DNA of 19,450 nt from Bacillota bacterium (GCA_023393815.1 JAEXBU010000102.1:1-19450); one strand, 5' to 3'. Shown: positions 1 to 7,098, counted from the stretch's first letter. The notes: generated by a model from the sequence alone, not told the origin. A program made the numbers and translations.

Positions 1-1
1 G

Positions 2-1507
2 GTAAATACCGTCAAGTTTTTAGCCGATTTCAATCCGATCCACGCCAATATTTTGTATCAATACCCCAGCATTTTATTGGGTCTCGTCTTTATCTTTTTA
101 GGGCGAATTCACATGGAACAGCAGAAAAAAGCTATGGCGCCGACCCTTTTGTTTTTGGCGTTAACCTTTGTCTATGCGGTTATGACGGGTTTCGGTCTCA
201 TTACCTATTTGTATCTTATCGTGCTTACGGTTCTCACTGTCACCTCCCGACGGGATCTGTACCGAGAACAGTTTATCTACCGAGGCGAAAGCCTTTTAAT
301 GGACTTGGGGATCGGGATGGTTTTTGTCACCGTGTATCTTTTGTCCATTGCCAACAAAGCAAGGGGAACCCGGCTACTTCTTAAAGCTAAGGACTTTCTC
401 GTCGTGCCCTTCGAGAAAAACTGGCTACGTATTAGCGTCATGCTCCTTCTTATTGCCGCTGTCCTCTACGCCATTTTCCGCTACGTGAAGGGAGACGGAA
501 AAACCGTTGGCGAGCGAGCGGATCCGGATCGCGCGGAAGCCCTTCTAAAGGCCTATGGAGGCGATATGGATGCGGGCCTCGTCTTTTTAGGGGATAAGGA
601 CCTGTACTGGTATTGCGTGGACGAAGAAGATGTGTGCGCCATTCAACTGAAGACGGTGGGCGATAAAGTCATCGTCATGGGCGAGCCTATGGGAAATCGC
701 GACTACATCGACGACTGTGTGAAACAATTTATTCGGGACGTGGACGTTTTGGGCTACGATCTGGTATTTTACGAAGTTTCTCGGGACCTGATAATGAAGC
801 TCCACGACTACGGCTTCCACTTTATGAAGTTCGGCGAGGCCGCCATCGTGGACTTGGAAGACTTTACCTTGGAGGGGAAGAGTAAAAAAGCTTTCCGAAA
901 TGTGCTGAACAAATTTGAAAAGGAAAATGTCCGGTTTGAGATCCTCCAACCGCCCTATGACGAACGAACCATGGAGAGATTTCGCTCTATTTCCGATAAA
1001 TGGCTGAAAAATCGGGGCGAGAAGGGATTCTCTTTGGGATTTTTCGACGAAGGCTATCTAAACCGCGGGCCCGTTGCTGTAGTGAAAGAGGAGGAAGAGA
1101 TCGTCGCCTTTGCCAATTGTATGCCCGTGTACAAAGACGGTTGGGCGACGATCGACCTGATGCGCTACGATCCCGACCGCGCCCCCGCTGGTACCATGGA
1201 TTTTCTCTTTTTGAATCTGTTTTTGCACTTTAAAGAGGAAGGCAAAGTCGCCTTCGATTTGGGCATGGCTCCTTTGTCCAATGTGGGCATGAATGAACAC
1301 AGCTTCTTGCAGGAAAAGCTCGCGTACTTTGTCTATACCTTTGGAAGTGCCGTCTATTCCTTTGAAGGGCTGCGCAGCTACAAAAGCAAATACGCGGCTT
1401 ATTGGGAGGCGAAATATACTGGCTACAGCCATCGCAGCAGCCTCTTATTTACCGTACTGAGTTTAGTACGGGCGGATCGGTTGAGCGGCGGGCGAAAAGA
1501 GTCTTAG
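2..1507 (+). CDS. mprF: MprF-like phosphatidylglycerol lysyltransferase, C-terminal part (5' end outside window)
   Basis: The reading frame is open to base 2 with no stop, so the gene starts outside the window; TTG at 53 is an internal codon and not the start. The 501 visible residues begin with about four or five hydrophobic helices, then a cytosolic DUF2156/MprF-type synthase domain (roughly residues 170-490 of the visible part). Typical blocks are GEPMGN, FYEVSRDLIMKL, FGEAAIVDLEDF, ISDKWLKNRGEKGFSLGFF, DLMRYDP, GTMDFLF and DLGMAPLSNVG. Family members transfer an aminoacyl group (usually lysine) from charged tRNA to phosphatidylglycerol, lowering surface negative charge and giving resistance to cationic peptides. 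Full MprF proteins are about 840 residues with an N-terminal flippase, which would lie upstream here if present. The amino-acid specificity cannot be read from the sequence. The 3' end overlaps the convergent gene at 1504-2433 by two or three bases. Confidence 0.9.
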   Translation, partial: VNTVKFLADFNPIHANILYQYPSILLGLVFIFLGRIHMEQQKKAMAPTLLFLALTFVYAVMTGFGLITYLYLIVLTVLTVTSRRDLYREQFIYRGESLLMDLGIGMVFVTVYLLSIANKARGTRLLLKAKDFLVVPFEKNWLRISVMLLLIAAVLYAIFRYVKGDGKTVGERADPDRAEALLKAYGGDMDAGLVFLGDKDLYWYCVDEEDVCAIQLKTVGDKVIVMGEPMGNRDYIDDCVKQFIRDVDVLGYDLVFYEVSRDLIMKLHDYGFHFMKFGEAAIVDLEDFTLEGKSKKAFRNVLNKFEKENVRFEILQPPYDERTMERFRSISDKWLKNRGEKGFSLGFFDEGYLNRGPVAVVKEEEEIVAFANCMPVYKDGWATIDLMRYDPDRAPAGTMDFLFLNLFLHFKEEGKVAFDLGMAPLSNVGMNEHSFLQEKLAYFVYTFGSAVYSFEGLRSYKSKYAAYWEAKYTGYSHRSSLLFTVLSLVRADRLSGGRKES

Positions 1508-2433
1508 TGTAATTTCCGCTCGATGCGCCCGACGACATCGTCGCCGGACATGAGAGATTTTAAATTATCCCGGTCCAGGAGCAGGACTTTGTTTTTTCTC
1601 AGGGTGTTTTTTGCCGCCGGATCCAAAACGGCGGAGTCCATTAAAAGCACCTTTCTTTCTTGAACGTCGCCGGGAAAGTGCGCCATAATGCAGTCCAAAT
1701 CTTCCGTGTGAGCCACGCCTTCCACGTCGATGCGCTTGATCTCTACGGCGTAAACGCGCCCGTCTTTTTCCATCCGAAAGTCGTAGGGAAGATCGGGATC
1801 GTCGTAATCGTTGTCTAAAATTTCGTAACCACAGCGCATAAAGGCGATGGATGCCAGGCGTTCGTGGGTCATTTCTTCTTCCAAGAGTTTTAGCGCCCGC
1901 ACGAGGTGCAGGGGATCCAATTTCAAAATGGCGGTGCAGCCGTAGGTGTCGTCTTTTTTGGGAAAGTACTTCACGTCAAAAGCGATCATGCGCTCTTCCA
2001 CTACGGTAAAATAGCCGTGGGCGATGGCATTGCGCATATGGCGCACCAGGGCGGAAATTTTCGTTTCCCTTTCCGCCGTGGTCAGAATGATCTTTTGGCA
2101 GTTGGTACAAATGGCCTCCATATAGTAATCGACGATATCGTCGTCGATGTAATCCAAAAACAAAATGTCCTCATCCTCGAGGTGAAGGGCTTCGGAGACG
2201 AGGTCGAAACTGAAGTCTTCGTAGAGAGGCTCGGTAATCAGTACATTGGAAGGGGATTGGAAGGAATGAATATTGGGAACATACCACAGAAGGTACTCCA
2301 AGGCTCGGGTAAGATCCTCGGATAGGGGCAGGGGCCGTGGATCGTGTACGATGGAGTATTTTTTCTTCACGTGGTGATCGCAGTCGTAAGAGAAACCGCG
2401 AAAGTGAGGCAAGTGTCCGTTGTGATGGGTCAT
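1504..2433 (-). CDS. Putative HEPN / Mrr-like PD-(D/E)XK nuclease fusion protein
   Basis: No named family recognised. The 309-residue product appears to have two nuclease-type modules. Residues ~40-155 form a helical region carrying RHMRNAIAHGYF, in which R134-NAIA-H139 fits the R-x4-6-H catalytic motif of HEPN ribonucleases. Residues ~190-309 look like an Mrr/PD-(D/E)XK fold: D218 in LPYDFR, then E231-x-K233 in YAVEIKR, then KVLLMDSAVLDPAAK and a final LLLDRDNLKSLM, the usual order of strand, helix and strand in Mrr-type domains. A CxxC (CTNC, 109-112) lies before the HEPN motif and the N-terminus is histidine-rich. The start is ATG at 2433 because AAAGGA lies 9-10 bases upstream and because the longer frame to 2493 would begin inside the promoter -35. 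The gene is alone, divergent from rplM. A nucleic-acid-cleaving defence or stress role is inference. Confidence 0.72.
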   Translation of the reverse strand: MTHHNGHLPHFRGFSYDCDHHVKKKYSIVHDPRPLPLSEDLTRALEYLLWYVPNIHSFQSPSNVLITEPLYEDFSFDLVSEALHLEDEDILFLDYIDDDIVDYYMEAICTNCQKIILTTAERETKISALVRHMRNAIAHGYFTVVEERMIAFDVKYFPKKDDTYGCTAILKLDPLHLVRALKLLEEEMTHERLASIAFMRCGYEILDNDYDDPDLPYDFRMEKDGRVYAVEIKRIDVEGVAHTEDLDCIMAHFPGDVQERKVLLMDSAVLDPAAKNTLRKNKVLLLDRDNLKSLMSGDDVVGRIERKLH

Positions 2434-2464
2434 AATGCACGTCCTTTCTCGTCCGTATGGTTTC

Positions 2465-2493
2465 ATTATAGCCCAAAGAAAAAGCTTCGCCAA
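2465..2493 (-). promoter_or_regulatory. Sigma-A-type promoter of the HEPN/nuclease gene
   Basis: On the minus strand TTGGCG (2488-2493) is followed after 17 bases by a perfect TATAAT (2465-2470). Transcription would start near 2459, leaving a leader of about 25 bases before ATG 2433. This placement fixes the start codon of the gene. Confidence 0.65.
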
Positions 2494-2528
2494 TCGAAGA
2501 AAAAGGGCAGAAATCCGCGGAGAATACC

Positions 2529-2557
2529 TTGACAGAGCGTGCTGTTTACACTATAAT
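2529..2557 (+). promoter_or_regulatory. Sigma-A promoter of rplM-rpsI
   Basis: Perfect consensus TTGACA (2529-2534), 17-base spacer, perfect TATAAT (2552-2557). Expected for a strongly expressed ribosomal protein operon. The start site near 2564 leaves a leader of about 60 bases in which an L13-type autoregulatory structure could sit, but I could not resolve one by eye. Confidence 0.88.
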
Positions 2558-2626
2558 AATTGCTAGTGTTTTAAAGCCCCGGAAACTTTTGAACATCATC
2601 CCTTTTGATAGTGCAGGAGGTCATTC

Positions 2627-3055
2627 ATGAAGACAACCATGGCGAAAGCCAATGAAGTAGATAGAAAATGGTACGTCATCGACGCCGAAGGCAAAGTCCT
2701 CGGCCGCTTGGCTACCGAAGTCGCAAACATTTTGCGCGGCAAGAATAAACCCATTTACACCCCCCACGTGGATACCGGCGATTTTGTTATCGTTATTAAT
2801 GCCGAAAAGGTTAAAATGACCGGTTCTAAATGGGACGATAAGATTCACGCTTACCACACCGGTTACCCGGGCGGACGTCGCGAAGTAGCCTACAAGGATA
2901 TTCGCGCAAAACATCCGGAACGCGTTATCGAATACGCGGTCAAAGGAATGCTTCCCAAGAGCCGCTTGGGTCGGTCCATGTTCGGTAAATTAAAAGTTTA
3001 CGCCGGGCCGAACCATCCGCACGAAGCACAAAAGCCGGAAGTTTACGAAGTGTAA
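2627..3055 (+). CDS. rplM: 50S ribosomal protein L13
   Basis: A 142-residue protein of normal family length. It begins MKTTMAKANEVDRKWYVIDA and has the typical L13 blocks GKVLGRLATEVANILRGKNK, NAEKVKMTGSKWDDK, HTGYPGG, YAVKGMLPKSRLGR and AGPNHPHEAQKPE. L13 is an early assembly protein of the large subunit that binds 23S rRNA. AGGAGG at 2615-2620 sits six bases before the ATG. The gene is cotranscribed with rpsI 15 bases downstream, the standard L13-S9 pair, and has its own promoter instead of following truA or other translation genes, at least within this window. Confidence 0.97.
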   Translation: MKTTMAKANEVDRKWYVIDAEGKVLGRLATEVANILRGKNKPIYTPHVDTGDFVIVINAEKVKMTGSKWDDKIHAYHTGYPGGRREVAYKDIRAKHPERVIEYAVKGMLPKSRLGRSMFGKLKVYAGPNHPHEAQKPEVYEV

Positions 3056-3070
3056 GGAAGGGTGAATCAG

Positions 3071-3460
3071 ATGGCAGATCAAATTAGAGCAACAGGTAGA
3101 AGAAAAACGTCCGTAGCCCAAGTTAGACTTTTCTCCGGTAGCGGAAAATTTATCGTTAACGGCAGAGAACTCGACGACTTTTTCGGTTACGAAACCTTGC
3201 GTATCGTGGCGAAAGCGCCTTTGACTATTACGGAAACCGAAGGCCAATACGACGTCCTCGTCAAGGTTAAGGGCGGCGGTTACACCGGACAAGCCGGTGC
3301 CATCCGCATGGGTCTTGCGCGCGCATTGCAAGAAGCCAACCCCGATTTCCGTCCCATTTTGAAAAAGGCCGGTTTCTTAACCCGCGACCCGAGAATGAAG
3401 GAAAGAAAGAAATACGGCTTGAAAAAAGCTCGTAAATCTCCTCAATTCTCCAAACGTTAA
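3071..3460 (+). CDS. rpsI: 30S ribosomal protein S9
   Basis: S9 of 129 residues, starting MADQIRATGRRKTSVAQVRL and ending in the conserved basic tail DPRMKERKKYGLKKARKSPQ followed by FSKR, the C-terminus that reaches toward the P-site tRNA in the small subunit. The central GGGYTGQAGAIRMGLARAL block is diagnostic. I place the start at ATG 3071, not at the in-frame GTG 3062, because AGGAAGGG (3055-3062) then has a normal spacing of eight bases and the length matches the family (about 130). It follows rplM and ends just before a strong terminator. Confidence 0.97.
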   Translation: MADQIRATGRRKTSVAQVRLFSGSGKFIVNGRELDDFFGYETLRIVAKAPLTITETEGQYDVLVKVKGGGYTGQAGAIRMGLARALQEANPDFRPILKKAGFLTRDPRMKERKKYGLKKARKSPQFSKR

Positions 3461-3470
3461 GCAAATACAG

Positions 3471-3498
3471 AAAAACACCGCCGCGTGCGGTGTTTTTT
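3471..3498 (+). terminator. Rho-independent terminator of rplM-rpsI
   Basis: An 11-bp stem, AAAAACACCGC (3471-3481) with GCGGTGTTTTT (3487-3497), five-base loop CGCGT, continuing into T at 3498. It starts ten bases after the rpsI stop. Confidence 0.93.
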
Positions 3499-3582
3499 GT
3501 TGCGCAAAATTTCAGCGGAGAATGAGGGCATTCTTTTTTTACAGATTGCATTTGTAAAACCTTTATGGGGCGATTTTTCTGC

Positions 3583-3609
3583 AAAAAAACCGCCGGATGG
3601 AACCGGCGG
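3583..3609 (-). terminator. Terminator of the sigma/anti-sigma operon
   Basis: Stem CCGCCGG (3590-3596) / CCGGCGG (3603-3609) with a six-base loop, followed on the minus strand by seven T (A tract 3583-3589 on the plus strand). It lies just after the anti-sigma stop codon at 3621. Confidence 0.92.
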
Positions 3610-3620
3610 AAAGGGATAAG

Positions 3621-4466
3621 TTATTTTAAGAGATGTAAATCTTTGGCCATGGTGATGAGATCGTCTTTGTCCGCGCCTTTTGCGCTGATGGAGACGAGAA
3701 GACCGTTCCGTTCGAAGTCAGCGGAGTGGCCTTGAATAATGAGCTTTATGCCATCGACATTGGCTTCATAAATTTTTTCGTCGCCTCCGGTTTCATAGGC
3801 GGTTTCGGGAGACGAGATTCGCTCCTGGAGATAGATGATCTTGCCGTCTTTTTTGTAGGTGAAGGTGACGTAGTCGGATCGTTCCCCCGCCTCGGCATAG
3901 GTTTCCGATTCTACGTAATTGTATTTTTCTGAAAAGACCAGAGGATGAAAGCTCAGGCTCTTGGCGATTTCTTCTACCGGTGCCTTGTTGCCCGTGGATT
4001 CCTTCACGTCGTCGGCGTATGCAAAGGTGACTTCGCCTGTGGCTTTGTCGTAAGCGGAGCTTACGATTTCGCGGCCATCTTTGGAGTAGATGGGTTCTTC
4101 CTTCACCAGGGCTTCGGAGCTGGTGATTTCATTTCCGTCTTTGTCAAAAATTTTTCCCTTCAAATAGTCGGGGAAGGGGACATCTTTCGGATCCACAGCG
4201 AGCTTGTCTTCGTTGATAACGATGCGGCCTGAGGGGGTGACGACTTGTTTCACCGTATTCACGATGCCGCTGCCGAAGCTCGTAAAGGGGAGTGTGGCGA
4301 TGAAAAGAGCGCAAGCCGCGGCAATAGCGGGCTTTCTGTATTGTCTTCTTTGTTTATTTTTCATTTTTACATAGACTTCCTGCATATCTTTTTCGTCGTC
4401 GTCGTACAGATTTTTCAAGCATTGATTGACGTCATAAGAGGGGTGGGTGCGGTTACTTTCCTTCAT
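3621..4466 (-). CDS. Single-pass membrane anti-sigma factor (DUF4179/DUF4367-like)
   Basis: A 281-residue protein with a cytosolic N-terminus of about 45 residues containing SYDVNQCLKNLYDDDEKD, one transmembrane helix (about 46-66, KPAIAAACALFIATLPFTSF) and a large extracytoplasmic part. The C-terminal ~75 residues, including YEANVDGIKLIIQGHS and a final ISAKGADKDDLITMAKDLHLL, resemble DUF4367 domains found in Firmicutes anti-sigma proteins. It overlaps the sigma gene upstream by 14 bases (4453-4466) and has GGAGG six bases before ATG 4466, so the two are translationally linked. The probable role is to hold the partner sigma factor at the membrane until an envelope signal arrives. The signal and any protease site are unknown. 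The N-terminus lacks an obvious HxxxCxxC zinc anti-sigma motif. Confidence 0.8.
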   Translation of the reverse strand: MKESNRTHPSYDVNQCLKNLYDDDEKDMQEVYVKMKNKQRRQYRKPAIAAACALFIATLPFTSFGSGIVNTVKQVVTPSGRIVINEDKLAVDPKDVPFPDYLKGKIFDKDGNEITSSEALVKEEPIYSKDGREIVSSAYDKATGEVTFAYADDVKESTGNKAPVEEIAKSLSFHPLVFSEKYNYVESETYAEAGERSDYVTFTYKKDGKIIYLQERISSPETAYETGGDEKIYEANVDGIKLIIQGHSADFERNGLLVSISAKGADKDDLITMAKDLHLLK

Positions 4467-4998
4467 GATAGGCCTCCATTTCTTTTCGCAATTGATTCAG
4501 CAAGCGGTGGATCATGACGCCTACGTGATTGGGATTTGTGTCCATAAGGGCGGCGATGGTTCGATTGGAAAGCTCTGCACCGAATTTGTAGCTAATTAAC
4601 AGTTGGTCTCTGGGTTTCAAATTTTTTACGGCTCGCCGCAAGTAGGTGATTTCCTCTTTGCTTTCCACGATTTCTTCGGCGTTCGGATCCTCTTCTACTA
4701 CATCTTTTGCGGCGCTTAAGGACAACCACTGAAAGCGGTTCTTTTTGCGGTAGTAGTCCTTGATTTGATTGCCGGCGATGGTAAAGAGCCATACGTCGAA
4801 GCTGCCTTTGTTTGGATCGTAGGCGGAAAATTTTTTGTAGACTTTGAGAAAAATATCCGAAGTCAGATCCTTGGCCACCTCCCGGTTTCCGGTGCGGTAG
4901 TAGACAAATCGAAAGACGGGATGAAAGTAGCAGTCGTAGACCGCTTCAAATGTGACGGCATCGTCCATGACCGTCGGCATATCGGTCGTTTTATCCAT
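4453..4998 (-). CDS. ECF-type RNA polymerase sigma factor
   Basis: A 181-residue sigma-70 family protein with only regions 2 and 4. Region 2 (about 16-88) contains AKDLTSDIFLKVYKKFSAYD and VWLFTIAGNQIKDYYRKKNR. Region 4 (about 115-172) contains LKPRDQLLISYKFGAELSNR and the helix-turn-helix TIAALMDTNPNHVGVMIHRL. I chose ATG 4998 instead of the in-frame GTG 5007 because AAGGAGG lies eight bases before the ATG and overlaps the GTG position. It heads a two-gene minus-strand operon with its anti-sigma factor. ECF pairs of this kind usually respond to envelope stress and activate their own promoter, but neither the regulon nor the target promoter can be read here. Confidence 0.9.
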   Translation of the reverse strand: MDKTTDMPTVMDDAVTFEAVYDCYFHPVFRFVYYRTGNREVAKDLTSDIFLKVYKKFSAYDPNKGSFDVWLFTIAGNQIKDYYRKKNRFQWLSLSAAKDVVEEDPNAEEIVESKEEITYLRRAVKNLKPRDQLLISYKFGAELSNRTIAALMDTNPNHVGVMIHRLLNQLRKEMEAYHEGK

Positions 4999-5026
4999 TG
5001 GCTTCACCTCCTTATCTCTTCATAGG

Positions 5027-5057
5027 TATATACGCGGAAGGGCTTCGTTTATTACAA
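5027..5057 (-). promoter_or_regulatory. Weak candidate promoter of the sigma-factor operon
   Basis: On the minus strand TTGTAA (5052-5057) and TATATA (5027-5032) are separated by 19 bases. Both boxes and the spacing are poor, and an ECF-type promoter could instead be used, so this is only a placeholder. Confidence 0.25.
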
Positions 5058-5132
5058 AAAAGATGGAGAAAGTCTTTTTCTTTATTGTATCGAGGGTCGG
5101 ACGAAATTTTAAAGGGATGGCGGTAGATTTTC

Positions 5133-5161
5133 TTTACAGGGGGACGAGTTCGTGGTATTAT
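5133..5161 (+). promoter_or_regulatory. Promoter of the riboflavin operon
   Basis: TTTACA (5133-5138), 17-base spacer, TATTAT (5156-5161). Transcription would start near 5168, about 30 bases before the FMN aptamer, giving a leader of about 215 bases before ribD. Confidence 0.75.
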
Positions 5162-5196
5162 AAACGAAAGGAAAACATTTCCGAAACTGCATACAC

Positions 5197-5304
5197 ATTC
5201 TTCGGGGCGAGGCGCAATTCCTCACCGGTGGTAAAGTCCACGAGTCATATGATTGAATCGGTGCAATTCCGATACCGACGGTATAGTCCGGATGGAAGAA
5301 GAAT
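5197..5304 (+). promoter_or_regulatory. FMN riboswitch (RFN element)
   Basis: All the RFN landmarks are present in order: TTCTTCGGGGCGAGGCG, ATTCCTCACCGGTGGTAAAG, CCACGAG, a variable arm, GATTGAATCGGTGCAATTCC, ATACCGACGGTATAGTC and CCGGATGGAAGAAGAAT. The closing P1 helix is ATTCTTC (5197-5203) with GAAGAAT (5298-5304). It lies upstream of ribD and is followed by an intrinsic terminator, so bound FMN is expected to cause premature termination. The leader also holds a second hairpin at 5306-5327 (nine-base arms AAAGACAAT/ATTGTCTTT, GTGA loop). Confidence 0.96.
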
Positions 5305-5342
5305 CAAAGACAATGTGAATTGTCTTTCCTTTGTTTGTCACT

Positions 5343-5368
5343 CCGAAGCATTTGGCTTCGGTTTTTTT
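5343..5368 (+). terminator. Attenuator terminator of the FMN riboswitch
   Basis: Stem CCGAAGC (5343-5349) / GCTTCGG (5355-5361), loop ATTTG, then seven T. The 5' arm with two bases before it (5341-5348) can pair over eight positions with 5200-5207, which includes the 5' strand of aptamer helix P1. This gives a simple antiterminator, exclusive with both P1 and the terminator. Confidence 0.92.
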
Positions 5369-5383
5369 ATTGCAGGAGGCATT

Positions 5384-6469
5384 ATGGATGAACAATACAT
5401 GAGTAGGGCCTTGGTTCTTGCGCGAAAGGGCATGGGACGAACGAAGACCAATCCCATGGTGGGTGCCGTCTTAGTGAAGGAGGGCCGCATTATTGCCGAA
5501 GGATATCACCACGGTTTCGGCATGGATCACGCCGAAGTGGATTGCTTGAAGCGGGTGGAGGAATCACCGGAAGGCGGAACGATGTATGTGACGTTAGAGC
5601 CCTGTTCCCACTACGGAAAGACGCCTCCCTGTGTGATGGCCATTGAAAAGGCGAAAATCGCCCGAGTCGTGGTAGGAACGTTGGACCCGAACCCGAAGGT
5701 GTCCGGCCGAGGGATAGGAACCTTAAAAGCCGCCGGCATTCAGGTGGATGTGGGCATCATGGAAGAGGCTTGCCGGGAACTGAATCGCGCGTTTTTTACC
5801 GGCATTTTGACGCAAACGCCCTATGTAATCTGTAAATTCGCCGCCACGTTGGACGGGAAAATCGCTACGGACACGGGAGAAAGCCGGTGGATTACGTCGG
5901 AAGAGGCCAGAAACGACGGCCATAAACGTAGAGGGATGGTGGACGGAATTCTCGTCGGAACCAATACGGTTTTAAAGGATAATCCGCGCCTATCGAACCG
6001 AAGCGGCGAAGGAGGAAATCCTACGCGGATTATTTTGGATCGGCGGGGCGCCATTCCCCTGGACGCCCACGTGTTCGATGGTACACAGCCCACCGTCGTC
6101 TACACGGTGCACATGGACGACGCCTCTCAAAGAACCCTTCGAAATCGGGGTGTCGTCGTGGAAGTGGTAAGGGAGAAAAAAGGCAAGTTGGATCTTCCTC
6201 TTATCCTCGAAGATATTTATAAAAAAGACATGGGTCGTATTTTAGTGGAAGGCGGCGGGCGAATCCATGGCAGCTTCATCGACGAAGATTTGGTGGACGA
6301 ATTTGCCCTGTACATGGCGCCGACTTTGTTGGGCGGCGGCAAGGACGGTGTCTATGGAAGAGCCGTCGCATCCTTGGCGGAGCGCAGGGACTTTGTCTTT
6401 AAAGAGGTGAAGGCGATGGGACCGGACCTGTATATAGGAGGCGTCAGGCGATGTTTACGGGAATCATAG
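5384..6469 (+). CDS. ribD: Bifunctional diaminohydroxyphosphoribosylaminopyrimidine deaminase / 5-amino-6-(5-phosphoribosylamino)uracil reductase
   Basis: A 361-residue cytosolic enzyme catalysing the second and third steps of riboflavin synthesis. The N-terminal deaminase domain (1-~145) shows the zinc site H49-A-E51 (GMDHAEVDCL), C74 (EPCSHYGKTPPC) and C83. The C-terminal reductase domain (~147-361) has CKFAATLDGKIAT, SRWITSEEAR, GTNTVLKDNP and LVEGGGRIHGSF, typical of the NADPH-dependent RibD reductase fold. The frame is open much further upstream through the riboswitch, but ATG 5384 is the start: AGGAGG is at 5374-5379 and the N-terminus MDEQYMSRALVLARKG matches the family. It is the first gene after the FMN riboswitch and overlaps ribE by 19 bases, which suggests coupled translation. 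Confidence 0.96.
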   Translation: MDEQYMSRALVLARKGMGRTKTNPMVGAVLVKEGRIIAEGYHHGFGMDHAEVDCLKRVEESPEGGTMYVTLEPCSHYGKTPPCVMAIEKAKIARVVVGTLDPNPKVSGRGIGTLKAAGIQVDVGIMEEACRELNRAFFTGILTQTPYVICKFAATLDGKIATDTGESRWITSEEARNDGHKRRGMVDGILVGTNTVLKDNPRLSNRSGEGGNPTRIILDRRGAIPLDAHVFDGTQPTVVYTVHMDDASQRTLRNRGVVVEVVREKKGKLDLPLILEDIYKKDMGRILVEGGGRIHGSFIDEDLVDEFALYMAPTLLGGGKDGVYGRAVASLAERRDFVFKEVKAMGPDLYIGGVRRCLRES

Positions 6470-7089
6470 AAGAAGTGGGCACCGTCGCTTCCTTGGATCG
6501 GCGGGGCGAGAAGATCGCCCTTCGCGTGCAGGCGAAAACGGTGCTCGAAGGGACGAAAATCGGCGATTCCATCGCGACCAACGGGGTGTGCCTTACAGTA
6601 ACCTCCTTGGGAGATGATGCTTTTACGGCGGACATGATGACAGTGACGGCGAAAAAATCCGCACTGGACAAATTGCGTCCGGGAAAGGCCGTAAATTTGG
6701 AGAGGGCCCTCCTTCCGACGAGCCGCATGGGCGGCCACATCGTACAGGGTCACGTGGATACGGTAGCAACGGTGGATGGCATTGAGCCCCACGAAGGAGG
6801 TTATCTCCTTCACATCACCGTGGATCCCTCTTGGGCGGCATACTTTGTGGCGCAGGGATCGGTGACGTTGAACGGCGTTAGTTTAACCATCGTCCGGGCG
6901 GGGCGAAATGATTTTTCCGTTTCTTTGATTCCGGAGACTCTGCGCGCCACCAATTTAGGTGCATTAAAGCCCGGCGATCCCGTTACCGTGGAATTTGATA
7001 TCGTGGGAAAGTATTTGCTCAGAAAAAAGGAAGTGGCGGACGATACGCCAGCCCTAGATAGAGATTTTTTGAGAAAGCATGGATTTTAG
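6451..7089 (+). CDS. ribE: Riboflavin synthase, alpha subunit
   Basis: A 212-residue protein with the two tandem lumazine-binding repeats of riboflavin synthase. The first starts MFTGIIEEVGTV and contains GDSIATNGVCLTV. The second starts GHIVQGHVDTVATV and contains SVTLNGVSLTIV and SLIPETLRATNL. It dismutates two 6,7-dimethyl-8-ribityllumazine molecules to riboflavin plus the RibD product and usually works as a trimer with the RibH shell. AGGAGG at 6436-6441 is nine bases before ATG 6451, inside the end of ribD. The stop TAG overlaps the ribosome-binding site of ribBA, ten bases ahead of the next ATG. Length is normal for the family. Confidence 0.96.
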   Translation: MFTGIIEEVGTVASLDRRGEKIALRVQAKTVLEGTKIGDSIATNGVCLTVTSLGDDAFTADMMTVTAKKSALDKLRPGKAVNLERALLPTSRMGGHIVQGHVDTVATVDGIEPHEGGYLLHITVDPSWAAYFVAQGSVTLNGVSLTIVRAGRNDFSVSLIPETLRATNLGALKPGDPVTVEFDIVGKYLLRKKEVADDTPALDRDFLRKHGF

Positions 7090-7098
7090 GAGGATAGT

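Noticed and set aside
1452..1471. Seven-base-pair inverted repeat CCGTACT/AGTACGG near the end of mprF
   Set aside because: Inside coding sequence and not followed by a T tract on either strand, so it is not supported as a terminator for either convergent gene.
2434..2493. 20-residue N-terminal extension of the HEPN/nuclease protein
   Set aside because: The extension would start within the -35 box of the gene's own promoter; ATG 2433 has a good ribosome-binding site.
4952..5383. N-terminal extension of the ribD frame through the riboswitch
   Set aside because: The frame is open by chance; it crosses the promoter, FMN aptamer and terminator. The true start has AGGAGG and matches RibD N-termini.
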